Of a stretch of DNA of 39,491 nucleotides, positions 17,166 to 26,204 are shown piece by piece (position 1 is the stretch's first letter; the number at the start of each line of letters is the position of its first letter). The position numbers were made by a program, and so were the translations under genes. A model generated the notes under the pieces. It made no database searches. It was not told where the DNA came from and saw only the letters and a list, made by a program, of their open reading frames with translations. This DNA is from CAUZEO01 sp963578625 (GTDB lineage: Bacteria; Verrucomicrobiota; Kiritimatiellia; SLOV01): contig CAUZEO010000008.1 in NCBI GenBank assembly GCA_963578625.1, forward strand, positions 1-39,491, given 5' to 3'.

Positions 17166-17345
17166 GTGGAAACTTTTGAAATAACATGTCCTTATTGCTG
17201 GCAAATGATCTCAATATTCTGCGAGCCAGTGCAGGAAGGAGGCAACGAATTCACGTATGATTGTGAAGTTTGCTGTCGACCGATTCGAGTGGCACTGGTG
17301 CAGGATGATCGCGGGGAATGGTCGGTTACAGCCGATCCGGAATAG
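17166..17345 (+). CDS. CPXCG-motif cysteine-rich small protein
   Basis: A 59-residue gene starting at GTG 17166 with AAGGGA at about 17156-17161 and ending at TAG 17343-17345. The product begins VETFEITCPYCWQ and contains YDCEVCCRPIRV, the CPxC...CxxCCRP layout of the CPXCG-type zinc-ribbon family; all metal-ligand cysteines are present. The residue after the first knuckle is Trp where Gly is normal. Function of the family is unknown. The epimerase start lies 8 bases after its stop. Confidence 0.85.
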   Translation: METFEITCPYCWQMISIFCEPVQEGGNEFTYDCEVCCRPIRVALVQDDRGEWSVTADPE

Positions 17346-17353
17346 GAGGCGAG

Positions 17354-17923
17354 ATGAGCGTTGAAGTAACCAGGTTGGAGTTGCAGGAGGTGCGGCTGCT
17401 CAAGCCGGCTGCGCATGAAGACGAGAGAGGGCATTTTATGGAATTGTTTCGCGACGACGGCTACGCGAAACTTGGCGTAAAGGGACCCTTTCTACAAGAC
17501 AACCTCTCGCATTCGCGCCGCAATGTCCTCCGTGGACTCCACTACCAGTACCCAACGGGCCAGGGCAAACTGATTACCTGCGTCCGGGGAACTGTTCAGG
17601 ATGTTGCCGTTGATGTCCGGCGCGGATCACCTTTTTTTGGAAAGTGGGTGTGCGTCGAATTATCCGAAGAGAATCATCACCAACTCTATATACCACCGGG
17701 ATTTGCTCACGGGTTTTCCGTGATGAGCGACGTGGCCGATCTCATTTACAAGTGCACCGGGACCTACGTTCCGGCTGAAGATCGTGGCGTGCACTGGGCG
17801 GACGCGGATCTGGCAGTCGATTGGAGTGTGTCGAATCCGATAATTTCGGAAAAGGACGCGGGACTTCCATTTCTCAAAGACGTTCCCGGGAATTTGCTGC
17901 CAAATTATGAAGACAGGGACTGA
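17354..17923 (+). CDS. rfbC: dTDP-4-dehydrorhamnose 3,5-epimerase (RmlC type)
   Basis: A 189-residue cupin enzyme of dTDP-L-rhamnose synthesis, or a related deoxysugar epimerase. The catalytic histidine is in LRGLHYQYPTGQGKL and the conserved aspartate in QDVAVDVRRGSPFFGKW. The cupin strands IPPGFAHGFSVMSDVADLIY and the TGTYVPAEDRG segment with the acid/base tyrosine follow. ATG 17354 is chosen for its strong AGGAGG at 17345-17350. No rmlA, rmlB or rmlD partner is in the window, so the exact sugar product is inferred. Confidence 0.93.
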   Translation: MSVEVTRLELQEVRLLKPAAHEDERGHFMELFRDDGYAKLGVKGPFLQDNLSHSRRNVLRGLHYQYPTGQGKLITCVRGTVQDVAVDVRRGSPFFGKWVCVELSEENHHQLYIPPGFAHGFSVMSDVADLIYKCTGTYVPAEDRGVHWADADLAVDWSVSNPIISEKDAGLPFLKDVPGNLLPNYEDRD

Positions 17924-17933
17924 ATCCGGATCG

Positions 17934-18695
17934 ATGCGAAACGGCCGATCAAAAGGGCCTCTTCTCACCCTGCTGCTGCTATGCGTCCTGTCCTCCGGAT
18001 GCGTATACCTCCGGCTGCTAAAATTTCGACAACAACTCGTAGACTTCGACGACAATTTTACGTTGGCCCATTCGCCGGGAGCATATATTGAGATGGCGAA
18101 TCCAGTCCTGAAACCTGGCGACCTGCGCTGGCTGACCGGAATTGAAGGTGTGGTCTCACGTTCCCCAAATGGGATGGAGATGAGGGAATACCGGTTCCTG
18201 AAGATCAGTGCGCCGGACGGTGACCTGCCAAAACATCAGGAAGTCTGGATGAACTCGGGTTTCGTTAAAGGGCGACTTCAAAGCGTGGAGTTTCCAGAGA
18301 CCTTTAACGAGATCTTCAACCACGAGATGCTTCGCCGCGCCTTTCACGGCGCGGATAAAGGGGCGGTGGATGAGTCGGATAAAGCCACGGGCTGGGCCCT
18401 TCACAAAGATCTGGTTATTCCTGACCGTGCGAAAATCTATCGTCTGCTGGGACTGCCCTCTGCGATTACCACGGGTCTGGTGCACGATGAGTTGGTCTAC
18501 AAGTTCCATCGTCCGCCGATGTCCGAATCAGTGCCGGCGGAGCCCGACATATGGTTTCGATTCTTTTATGACCGCAAGGGAGGGAAAATGAGTAGCGCTA
18601 CCGTCCAAGTAGGCTGGTTGCAGATTATCGTACGAAAATGGGAGGATGGACAGTACGGGGTTAGAATCCGCCGCGGAAAGTACGAGTCCCCGTAA
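17934..18695 (+). CDS. Lipoprotein of unknown function
   Basis: A 253-residue protein beginning MRNGRSKGPLLTLLLLCVLS and reaching the lipobox LSSGC at about residues 19-23, so it should be acylated and anchored in the envelope. The mature part mixes strands and helices (LRWLTGIEGVVSRSPNGMEM, VQVGWLQIIVRKWEDGQYGV). No family is recognised. ATG 17934 leaves a 10-base gap after the epimerase; an upstream ATG at 17907 would overlap that gene by 17 bases and lengthen the leader. Confidence 0.78.
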   Translation: MRNGRSKGPLLTLLLLCVLSSGCVYLRLLKFRQQLVDFDDNFTLAHSPGAYIEMANPVLKPGDLRWLTGIEGVVSRSPNGMEMREYRFLKISAPDGDLPKHQEVWMNSGFVKGRLQSVEFPETFNEIFNHEMLRRAFHGADKGAVDESDKATGWALHKDLVIPDRAKIYRLLGLPSAITTGLVHDELVYKFHRPPMSESVPAEPDIWFRFFYDRKGGKMSSATVQVGWLQIIVRKWEDGQYGVRIRRGKYESP

Positions 18696-18796
18696 TTCGA
18701 GATTCTACCTGATTTCTCTCCGTGGACTCCATGTCTCCATGGTAGAAGAATGGTTGTAGGCAAGACCGACTCATTTCACGATTTGTTTTTGACCCC

Positions 18797-19900
18797 ATGC
18801 TGATCGACAAAACCATTCGCTTGTTCCTCGACGGAATCGGAAAACGTGAGGAATACGAGTTTTACCTGCATAAGTTTCAGGCTCCAGACCGACCGGCGTT
18901 TGCGCTCATCCTGCCGGATATAGATAGTCTTCGGCAAGGCGCGGACGTATTGATGTTCGATCTTCAATTTCTTCTCCAACTTGACCTTCTTCCGGTCGTC
19001 GCGCTGGTCGGTCCCGACGCGAGTGAAATGTCGAGCCTGCTGGCTGCACTGGGAGGGAGTTGCGATGTGATCGAGGACGCGACGCATGCTGACAATGCGT
19101 CTAGAATCAGGTGGATTCAGAAGTGCGCCGAGAGGAGGCGTGTCCCGGTGCTTCGCTTGCAGGGGGAGTTTCCGGAAGTGCTTACGCCGCTGGTGCCGGA
19201 CATCGCGCGCCGTGTGCACCTCGTCCGCTCGGCGGGGTGGTTGCGGAGCGACGACGGAGAACCAATCTACCACTACTACACCCGTCGAAAGAATGACGAT
19301 GCTGTTCATCCCGATGACGCGTGCCTTGCAAAGGTCTGTCACGCTCTTGTAGAGCATGCCGCCGATATCCATTTGTCCCTGACCTCACCTTTGCATTTGT
19401 TAGAGGAACTCTTTACGGTGAAGGGCGCCGGAACCGTTGTTCGCCGGGGCAGTGAGTTTTTTCGCGCAACCCATCGTCAGGATGTGGATGAAGTGATGCT
19501 TGCCAACCTGCTTCAGGACAGCTTCGGAAAAGAAATCGATAATTTCGACTTCTTTGACTCCGCAAGTGATTTTCTAGTCGAATCAGGATACCGGGCCGCC
19601 GCTCTTCTCGAAACGCATAAAATCGGATCGTTTCTCTCAAAATTCGCGGTAGGCGCAGAAGCGAGAGGAGAAGGCCTTGCGCAAGAGTTGTGGAATGAAG
19701 TGGTCTCTCGTCACGCGAAGATCTTCTGGCGCTCCAGGATTAACAACCCGATTAACCAATGGTACCGCAAGAAGGCGGATGGTCGACACACGTTGCCGGA
19801 TTGGTTGGTTTTCTGGCGGGGGATTCCGCCCGAGGACATTCCGATCACAATAGACGTATGCCGCTCCCGGTCGCCGGATTTTAAGGAGACGGTAAATTGA
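18797..19900 (+). CDS. N-acetylglutamate-synthase-like protein: degenerate amino-acid-kinase domain plus NAT domain
   Basis: A 367-residue protein with the two-domain plan of NAG synthase/kinase. The C-terminal 150 residues resemble the vertebrate/Xanthomonas-type acetyltransferase domain: FLSKFAVGAEARGEGLAQEL (acetyl-CoA site region), FWRSRINNPINQWYRKKADG and WLVFWRGI. The linker HLLEELFTVKGAGTVVRRG is typical of acetylglutamate kinase-synthase fusions. The first about 190 residues follow the kinase fold order, but the Lys-Gly-Gly start motif is replaced by FALILPDID and the second glycine motif by VVALVGPDAS, so ATP use looks lost. It may supply N-acetylglutamate for arginine synthesis or act as a regulator. 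Only the NAT assignment is fairly firm. Confidence 0.72.
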   Translation: MLIDKTIRLFLDGIGKREEYEFYLHKFQAPDRPAFALILPDIDSLRQGADVLMFDLQFLLQLDLLPVVALVGPDASEMSSLLAALGGSCDVIEDATHADNASRIRWIQKCAERRRVPVLRLQGEFPEVLTPLVPDIARRVHLVRSAGWLRSDDGEPIYHYYTRRKNDDAVHPDDACLAKVCHALVEHAADIHLSLTSPLHLLEELFTVKGAGTVVRRGSEFFRATHRQDVDEVMLANLLQDSFGKEIDNFDFFDSASDFLVESGYRAAALLETHKIGSFLSKFAVGAEARGEGLAQELWNEVVSRHAKIFWRSRINNPINQWYRKKADGRHTLPDWLVFWRGIPPEDIPITIDVCRSRSPDFKETVN

Positions 19901-19930
19901 ATCCGTAAAGGGACCTGGTATTCTACGTGC

Positions 19931-20248
19931 ATGAACATTACACCCAAACAACTTCAACTCGGCCGGTTCTGGAAGAAGTACCTGCGACTTACGCGTGCCG
20001 GGGTCCCGACCCTGGATGCGCTGGAAATCATTGCCAGGGAAGAGAGTTCGACGGACTTCAAGAGCGTCATCGAGGCGATGCAGTCGGCGATGGAAGAGGG
20101 GAATTTGCTGAGCGAAGTAATGGTTGCGCATCCCGCACTCTTTTCCCTGTCTTCGCTCGAGATGGTCCGAACCGCGGAAAAAGGCGGCCAATGGGATATC
20201 GTGGTGGAGGAACTCGCCGATGGGTATCTGGAAGGTACTTTTGAATGA
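19931..20248 (+). CDS. Orphan single GspF/PilC cytoplasmic domain protein
   Basis: A 105-residue soluble protein that matches one cytoplasmic half-domain of type II secretion/type IV pilus platform proteins. Visible features are FWKKYLRLTRAGVPTLDALE, a helix with EEGNLLSEVMVAHPALF, and VRTAEKGGQWDIVVEELADG. A full GspF has two such domains and three transmembrane helices; here there is one domain and no membrane segment. The gene ends 4 bases before the preferred DUF1800 start, so it is probably translated with it. No other secretion genes are in the window. It could be a scaffold protein or a relic. Confidence 0.78.
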   Translation: MNITPKQLQLGRFWKKYLRLTRAGVPTLDALEIIAREESSTDFKSVIEAMQSAMEEGNLLSEVMVAHPALFSLSSLEMVRTAEKGGQWDIVVEELADGYLEGTFE

Positions 20249-20252
20249 CGGA

Positions 20253-23200
20253 ATGTCCTTTTCCGGAATACGCGATTTCGGCCTCTGCATTTTTCTCTGT
20301 TTCCCCGTAGCCGCTCAAGGGGATCCCGCGCAGGAACCTGCAGGCCACCGGATCTTTTTTTCTGCATCCGGGACCCGCGTGCCGGTGGGTGATACCCGGA
20401 TGATTGCAGTCCAGGTTGATTCGCCGCCAATGGAGGATTTGTTGCTGCCGGCGACGGGCGACCGTGCCGGGGTGTTGGAAATCCTTCAGGTGCCCGAAAT
20501 TCTCGCAGGTCATTCAATGGGGTTCATGCGAGTGCGAGGCCTGAAGACTGGCTCGACCACAATCCACACCGGCCATGCCCAACTCGATGTCACGGTGTAC
20601 CGTCATCGACGGATCGATCCACCCGCCAATGAGTTTCCGGTGATTCTCAGTCCGCCCAACGGAGCGTTCTTATGGGGAGATGTCACTGCCGCAGTCGAAG
20701 TTTTTCGAGATCCGAGATCTTCCGCCGGCACAATTGCTCCTGTTGTCCTGGAAGCTCTGGGTACCCGAGTTTTCGAAGCGGCCGGGGAAAGCCCCCCGGG
20801 GGAAGGCCCTTTCGTCCGGACTACATTTTCCATCACCGAGTCACTCCTGCCGCCGGGTTCCGCCACTTTCATTGCCCGGGCAGGCGTTGCCGATGGCGGA
20901 TCAATTGATAGTCATCCTCTGCTGGTTGAGGTGGGACAAGTGCACAAGCCCGAAGTCAACGTCGAGGCGGAGTTGTACTCGACGACGCCAAGGCCCGAGT
21001 CGCTCCGCTACCGAAAAGATCCGTCCGTCGTAATTCATCCGGAGGCGTCTCGAAACAAGTGTGTGGCAATTCGGGATGAGTCCCAGGCACTGACCATAGA
21101 GTGCGATCTCAAGATCAACGGGCAATACCAGGTCATGGCGCGAGTACGCGGGGAAGCGGGCGGCGCGGCGTATCCCACGCTCGGCCTTTTGGTCAACGAC
21201 GAAGAAGATCCCACCGCGGTGGTCCGTATTTTCGGCAGCAGCTGGCATCGCATTCCAATGGGTCGGCCATTTCCTCTCCGCGCCGGGGTGAACCGTTTGA
21301 CTTTCGTGTTTCTCAATGAATTCGAGGTGCCCGAGCTATCGGACCGTAATCTCTATATCGATACCATCGAACTCGCCCGCGTTCGCACCCTGGTTCCTCT
21401 CCGGGACTTTCCAGAAACTGCTGCGTCCCGGGAGATGGACATGGGCGCCGCCATGAATTCGGACAATGCCGACATGATTCCTGGATACGGCCCTGGTCCG
21501 CTTCGCATTGCTTTGCGGAACGTAATCCACGGCAGAAAAGTTGCAGGAACATTTCAGGTAGAGGCCCGCGTGTGGTGGAACCGAATCGCCGAGGAGCGCC
21601 CGCCCCGAGTCTACCTGCTGCTGAATGGAGAGAGCGTGACACAGATCCGTGCGGTAGCTCCTGTTTTTACAATCAGAAAGAGCCAGCTGGCCGCGGGTGC
21701 GAACAGCGTTCAACTTCAAGCCGTTGCGGATAACGGAGACTCCGTGTTTACGCCGGTGCAGACTGTTTGGCTGGAAAGTGACCGCCCGCCGCCGGCTCCC
21801 GGCGGCGCCGGCCATCTCTTCACCGTTTGGGATAAACGCTGGATCTCCGGGATGTCCGGCCTGATTCGGAAGACCGGGCAAGGCACGTGGCTCGATTCGG
21901 TGCTTTTGAGGGATGGTTCGCAGTGTGTCCTTCTGCTGCCCGACGAATTGGAAGGCGATTATGAACTCGCTGTCGATTCATCAGGAAATAAGGACAACAT
22001 GATCGAGTTGCGGATCACCCTGAAATCGCCCGGCAAAATTCGATCGAAAAAATTCGCCCCTCCGCTCCCCTCCGGCGGGTTGATCCCGGTTGGCCGTGTC
22101 GCAGTACATCGCGGACGAGCCGAGATTCATCTCGCCGCTTCACGAACGGAGCGTTGGAACGGAGAGGAAGAGGCTTCCTGCGAATTCCGATCGATTCTGC
22201 TGACTCCCGTCTACAGGGAGCGTGACGTATTACCGCCGGAAGTGGTCGTCCTCTACCCGCCGGCGGACCATCGCGTTTCCGGCGCCGATGCCGTGGTTGC
22301 CTGGATTCAGGATGAAACGAATTTGCAATCCGTGGATTTGATTGTCGATGATGAGCCGCAGTTTCTAGATGTGATTCCAGAAAATCAACTTGGCTTACTG
22401 GTGCTGCCTGTTCTTGCCAGATCATTGAAGCCGGGCCGCCACGAATTCCAGGTTCGGGCATGGGACGACTCGGGCAACCACCAGGTGTCCGCACCACAGA
22501 GCTTCGTCGTCGAACCGGTTGAGTCTACCCGCCGGGGAAAATATCAGCGGGCAATCCGCCTCCTGAATCGCTTCGGGTACGGACCGGAGCCCCGGGCACT
22601 TGCCGCGATTCTGACTCAGGGTGAAAAGTCCTGGCTGACGTCCAGCTTGCAGAGCTCGTTTCGCTCTCCGGATGAGCGGACTCTCAACGCGTATCTTCTC
22701 GCGGCATATCCCGACAGCGGGAGCCGCAGTCATATCGAGCACCGTGTCGCTGAGCAACTCATGCGCACGGACAATCCGGCCCGGATGCGTTTTGTCATGT
22801 GGCTGGAAAACCACTTTTCCACCTGGATTCAGAAGATCGGTCCAGCCTCCAAATGGGATGAACACGTCCGGTTCTGCATCCGGGGCGCATCCCCATTTAC
22901 CGAATTGCTTTATGCATCGGCCACAAGTCCGGCAATGCTTTACTACTTGGATCAGAACCGGAGTTTTCGGGGACAGATCAATGAGAACTACGCACGGGAA
23001 ATTATGGAACTGCATACGCTGGGCGTGGATGGGGGATATTCGCAGACCGACGTGACCGAACTGGCGAAGTTGCTCACTGGATGGACCGTGGCCGACGAAG
23101 CGGATCCCGCGCGGCCGGGACACAGTTTGGTCAGAACATTTCGCTTCGACCCCAACTTGAACCATGGTGAAGAGCGGATTGTCGTGGGAAAACGATTCAG

Positions 23201-23882
23201 CCCGGCGCCGCAGGAAAACCGGTTTGACCGTATTCGTCAGGCATTGGAAGTTTTGAGTGCTCACCCGAGCACCGCTTTATTCGTGTGCGGAAAATTGATC
23301 GAGCATTACGTTCAGGTTCCCGCGCAGGAGACGATGCGGGAAGACCTGGCGGAAGTTTTTACGGCATCCGGAGGAGACATGGTCGCGGTGATGGCGGCCA
23401 TGGCGGCGCGCCACGAGTTTTGGGATGATGAACTGCCGGCAAAATTCACCACCCCTCTTGATTTCGGCGTTCACCTGGCCCGTATGTCGTCTAGCGCGGA
23501 TCCATCCGAGTTGAACCGGTTTCTCGGATTAAGCGGGATGCTTCTGTTTGGATGTCCCACGCCGGATGGATATCCGGAAGCGCCGGGAGAGTATGCGGAT
23601 ACCAACGCGTTTCTTCAGAGATGGAACCACAGCCAGGCTGGTCAAAAAGGTCTTGCATCCATCATTCCAAATTCCTGGCGCAACGAACGAAGATTCCAAA
23701 GCAGGTTGGAACAGCAAAGATTAATCGACCTGGCCGCGATTCGAATGACAGGCACTCTACTGGGCAAGCGGTCCAACGAGGCAGCCCTGCTGGCCGTATC
23801 CGCGGCCACCGGCTCGCCCGACGAGCGCGCGGAGCAACTGGCTGCGTTGATTGGATACCTGCCGGAAATGCATCTTCGGTGA
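20253..23882 (+). CDS. Large exported DUF1800-domain protein
   Basis: A 1209-residue protein. The start MSFSGIRDFGLCIFLCFPVA gives a signal peptide; earlier in-frame ATGs lie inside the GspF-like gene. Residues about 30-500 are beta-rich, with two jelly-roll-like segments that may be carbohydrate-binding (GRPFPLRAGVNRLTFVF near 350 is typical wording). An Ig-like domain sits near 660-750 (PPEVVVLYPPADHRVSGADA). From about 760 the DUF1800 domain runs to the end: LLNRFGYGPEPRALA, VMWLENHFSTW, REIMELHTLGVDGGYSQTDV and LLTGWTV. DUF1800 proteins are usually paired with DUF1501 proteins, as here. The pair is common in Verrucomicrobiota and Planctomycetota; the role is unknown. Confidence 0.88.
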   Translation: MSFSGIRDFGLCIFLCFPVAAQGDPAQEPAGHRIFFSASGTRVPVGDTRMIAVQVDSPPMEDLLLPATGDRAGVLEILQVPEILAGHSMGFMRVRGLKTGSTTIHTGHAQLDVTVYRHRRIDPPANEFPVILSPPNGAFLWGDVTAAVEVFRDPRSSAGTIAPVVLEALGTRVFEAAGESPPGEGPFVRTTFSITESLLPPGSATFIARAGVADGGSIDSHPLLVEVGQVHKPEVNVEAELYSTTPRPESLRYRKDPSVVIHPEASRNKCVAIRDESQALTIECDLKINGQYQVMARVRGEAGGAAYPTLGLLVNDEEDPTAVVRIFGSSWHRIPMGRPFPLRAGVNRLTFVFLNEFEVPELSDRNLYIDTIELARVRTLVPLRDFPETAASREMDMGAAMNSDNADMIPGYGPGPLRIALRNVIHGRKVAGTFQVEARVWWNRIAEERPPRVYLLLNGESVTQIRAVAPVFTIRKSQLAAGANSVQLQAVADNGDSVFTPVQTVWLESDRPPPAPGGAGHLFTVWDKRWISGMSGLIRKTGQGTWLDSVLLRDGSQCVLLLPDELEGDYELAVDSSGNKDNMIELRITLKSPGKIRSKKFAPPLPSGGLIPVGRVAVHRGRAEIHLAASRTERWNGEEEASCEFRSILLTPVYRERDVLPPEVVVLYPPADHRVSGADAVVAWIQDETNLQSVDLIVDDEPQFLDVIPENQLGLLVLPVLARSLKPGRHEFQVRAWDDSGNHQVSAPQSFVVEPVESTRRGKYQRAIRLLNRFGYGPEPRALAAILTQGEKSWLTSSLQSSFRSPDERTLNAYLLAAYPDSGSRSHIEHRVAEQLMRTDNPARMRFVMWLENHFSTWIQKIGPASKWDEHVRFCIRGASPFTELLYASATSPAMLYYLDQNRSFRGQINENYAREIMELHTLGVDGGYSQTDVTELAKLLTGWTVADEADPARPGHSLVRTFRFDPNLNHGEERIVVGKRFSPAPQENRFDRIRQALEVLSAHPSTALFVCGKLIEHYVQVPAQETMREDLAEVFTASGGDMVAVMAAMAARHEFWDDELPAKFTTPLDFGVHLARMSSSADPSELNRFLGLSGMLLFGCPTPDGYPEAPGEYADTNAFLQRWNHSQAGQKGLASIIPNSWRNERRFQSRLEQQRLIDLAAIRMTGTLLGKRSNEAALLAVSAATGSPDERAEQLAALIGYLPEMHLR

Positions 23883-23985
23883 TGAAGGCCAGCCTACCAT
23901 AGCTTGGGCTACCGAGGATCGGATGATATCGATTTGTGCGGACTCGGGGGTTTAAACTTGCGGCCTTGCGGGGTATGCTTCGTAC

Positions 23986-25263
23986 ATGAAACACACCCGC
24001 CGCTTCTTTCTGAAGACCACCGGCGCGCTCGCAGCATATACGGGCATTGCTCCGTTGGATCTCGTGAGGGGAATGGAACAGGTCGAGGATCAGCCTGTAG
24101 CGGCCGGGAAAACGCTGGTCGTCATCTTTTTGAGGGGGGGGATGGACGGACTGAATTTCATCATTCCGTTTGGAGATGCCGACTACTACAATCTTCGAAG
24201 TTCCATTGCAATCGCGCAACCGGATTCGGGCCCGGATGCTGCATTGGATCTGGACGGATTCTTTGCGTTACATCCCCGCGCCGCCGCACTCAACCCGATG
24301 TTTGAAAGCAATCTTGCGGTGGCGCTGCAGGCGGTAGGGTACGACAGGAATACCCGATCTCATTTCGCGGAACAGGACACCTGGGAAACGGGTGTTATTG
24401 GAAATACGATCAATTCCGACGGTTGGCTCAACCGCCACCTGCTCACATCTAAAGGACACGGACCCATCCGCGCCGTTTCAATCGGGAATACGCTGCCCCG
24501 CATTCTCCAGGGAAACGCCCCCGCCCATGCGATTCGCGGTCTGACCGACATCAAGCTACCGGGCGCGTCGGGCCAGCAGGAAACCATCGCCGCGGCGCTG
24601 GAACACGCGTATACGCGAACGCCGGAAGATCACGTCGATCCGGCCATGGACCTATTATCGCAGACCGGCCTCGATACCCTCTCTGCGATTCGGCAGTTGC
24701 GGGCCGTGTCCCGGAAACCCTATAACCCGAAAGTTCCATATCCGGGTGGCCGATTGGGGAACAGCCTTCGTGAAGTGGCTCGGTTGATCAAGGCAGACGT
24801 CGGACTTGAAGTTGCGGAGGTCGACTACGGTGGGTGGGATACACATAACAATCAAGGTGGGATCGGCGGCGCGTTCGGGAACCTGGTGCAAGGGCTTGCC
24901 GATGCGGTTCGCGCTTTCACGTTGGATCTGGAAGACCGGATGGATGATATCTTACTTCTCACATTAAGCGATTTTGGCCGAACCGCCCGCGAGAACGGAA
25001 GTTCGGGGACAGACCATGGATGGGCCAACTGCATGCTTGCAGTTGGCGGCTTGGTGCAGAAGGCGGAGACGGACAAGGCGAGACGCGTGGTCGGCCGGTG
25101 GCCCGGCCTGGCGCCGGCTCGGTTGAACCAGGGTCGTGATTTGTTACATACGACTGACTTCCGCGATGTACTCGGGGAGGTGGTCAGGGAGCATCTTGGT
25201 AATCCGAATCTCACCACGGTGCTGCCGGATCACGAATTCAAGCCGGTGGGTCTGGTTGTGTGA
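23986..25263 (+). CDS. DUF1501-family exported protein (Tat signal)
   Basis: A 425-residue protein. The N-terminus MKHTRRFFLKTTGALAAYTG is a twin-arginine signal, so it should be exported folded. The mature part has the DUF1501/sulfatase-like alkaline-phosphatase-fold patterns VVIFLRGGMDGLNFIIPFGD, QDTWETG, VDYGGWDTHNNQGG and LSDFGRTARENGSSGTDHGW. Its DxH and TDHGWAN motifs resemble metal-binding sites of that fold. It follows the DUF1800 gene after about 100 bases, the usual partnership, and probably works with it at the cell surface. Confidence 0.9.
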   Translation: MKHTRRFFLKTTGALAAYTGIAPLDLVRGMEQVEDQPVAAGKTLVVIFLRGGMDGLNFIIPFGDADYYNLRSSIAIAQPDSGPDAALDLDGFFALHPRAAALNPMFESNLAVALQAVGYDRNTRSHFAEQDTWETGVIGNTINSDGWLNRHLLTSKGHGPIRAVSIGNTLPRILQGNAPAHAIRGLTDIKLPGASGQQETIAAALEHAYTRTPEDHVDPAMDLLSQTGLDTLSAIRQLRAVSRKPYNPKVPYPGGRLGNSLREVARLIKADVGLEVAEVDYGGWDTHNNQGGIGGAFGNLVQGLADAVRAFTLDLEDRMDDILLLTLSDFGRTARENGSSGTDHGWANCMLAVGGLVQKAETDKARRVVGRWPGLAPARLNQGRDLLHTTDFRDVLGEVVREHLGNPNLTTVLPDHEFKPVGLVV

Positions 25264-25314
25264 CTGCATTGCTTGTGACACGCAGGCCCGGATGGTGATA
25301 GATTTCCACCGACG

Positions 25315-26187
25315 ATGAAAAAATCCGAAACCATCCAAAGGGTGTCTGTACACGGGGGTCACAGCGGTGAGTTTTGCAGTCACGCGGTGGACTCGTTGGA
25401 AGAGATCGTGCAGGCCTATATCCGCGGGGGATTTGCGTGGGTCGGCATTACAGAACACATGCCCCCGACCGAGGATCGGTTCGTTTATCCCGACGAGCGT
25501 TCAGCGGGCCTGGATACAGCCGCACTTCAGGATCGGTTCGGGCGCTATTTTACAACCTGCAGAGCGCTCAAGGCTGCGTATCGGGACCAGGTTGAAATCT
25601 TCGCCGGATTCGAAACCGAATGGTACCCGGGCGCCGCGGAGTACGTGAAGGAATTGATCCAGCAATACGCCCCCGATTATATCGTTGGCTCGCTCCACCA
25701 TGTCGCCGGCCGCGAGTTGGATACATCGCCGGAAGACTACGCCGCCGCCGCTGCCGCGCTGGGAGGAGTCGATTCACTGTATGATCGATACTTCGACGAG
25801 CAGTACGAACTGATCGACTGCCTGCAACCGGCGGTGATCGGGCACTTCGACCTGGTGAGAATTTTTGATTCCGATTACGTCTCCCGACTTCAAAATCCTG
25901 CGCTACGCGCGAAAATCACCCGCAACCTGGCTCGAATCAAGGAGCGGAACCTGGTCCTGGATTTCAATCTTGCCGGGTACGACAAACCAGGAGACGAACC
26001 GTATCCCTCGGAATCGATTCTGGCAGAGGCCGTTGAGCTGGGCATCGCCCTGGTTCCAGGCGACGATTCTCACGGAACGGCGAGCGTAGGTCGGCACTGG
26101 GAGAAGGGAATTGAGGTTTTGAAATGCAGGAACGCGAATCTGGCCTGGAAACTTCCGGGCCGTTCCCGGTCAAACAAAACTACGTAG
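25315..26187 (+). CDS. PHP-domain phosphatase, histidinol-phosphatase-like
   Basis: A 290-residue PHP-family metal-dependent phosphoesterase. The first metal motif reads VHGGHSGEFCSHA, differing from the standard DxHxH. WVGITEHMPP gives the second histidine, DYIVGSLHHV the third, and GHFDLVRIF and PGDDSHGTASVG the last ligands. This order and the YDRYFDEQYELIDC insert resemble HisK-type histidinol-phosphate phosphatases, consistent with hisA elsewhere on this segment. Other PHP substrates cannot be excluded. It ends 18 bases from the convergent unknown gene, with no clear terminator. Confidence 0.82.
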   Translation: MKKSETIQRVSVHGGHSGEFCSHAVDSLEEIVQAYIRGGFAWVGITEHMPPTEDRFVYPDERSAGLDTAALQDRFGRYFTTCRALKAAYRDQVEIFAGFETEWYPGAAEYVKELIQQYAPDYIVGSLHHVAGRELDTSPEDYAAAAAALGGVDSLYDRYFDEQYELIDCLQPAVIGHFDLVRIFDSDYVSRLQNPALRAKITRNLARIKERNLVLDFNLAGYDKPGDEPYPSESILAEAVELGIALVPGDDSHGTASVGRHWEKGIEVLKCRNANLAWKLPGRSRSNKTT

Positions 26188-26204
26188 TATGCTGTATAGT
26201 GTTT

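Noticed and set aside
18700..18757. Inverted ATTCTACC / GGTAGAA as a terminator after the lipoprotein gene
   Set aside because: The arms are short and far apart with no T-run, so it is too weak to call.
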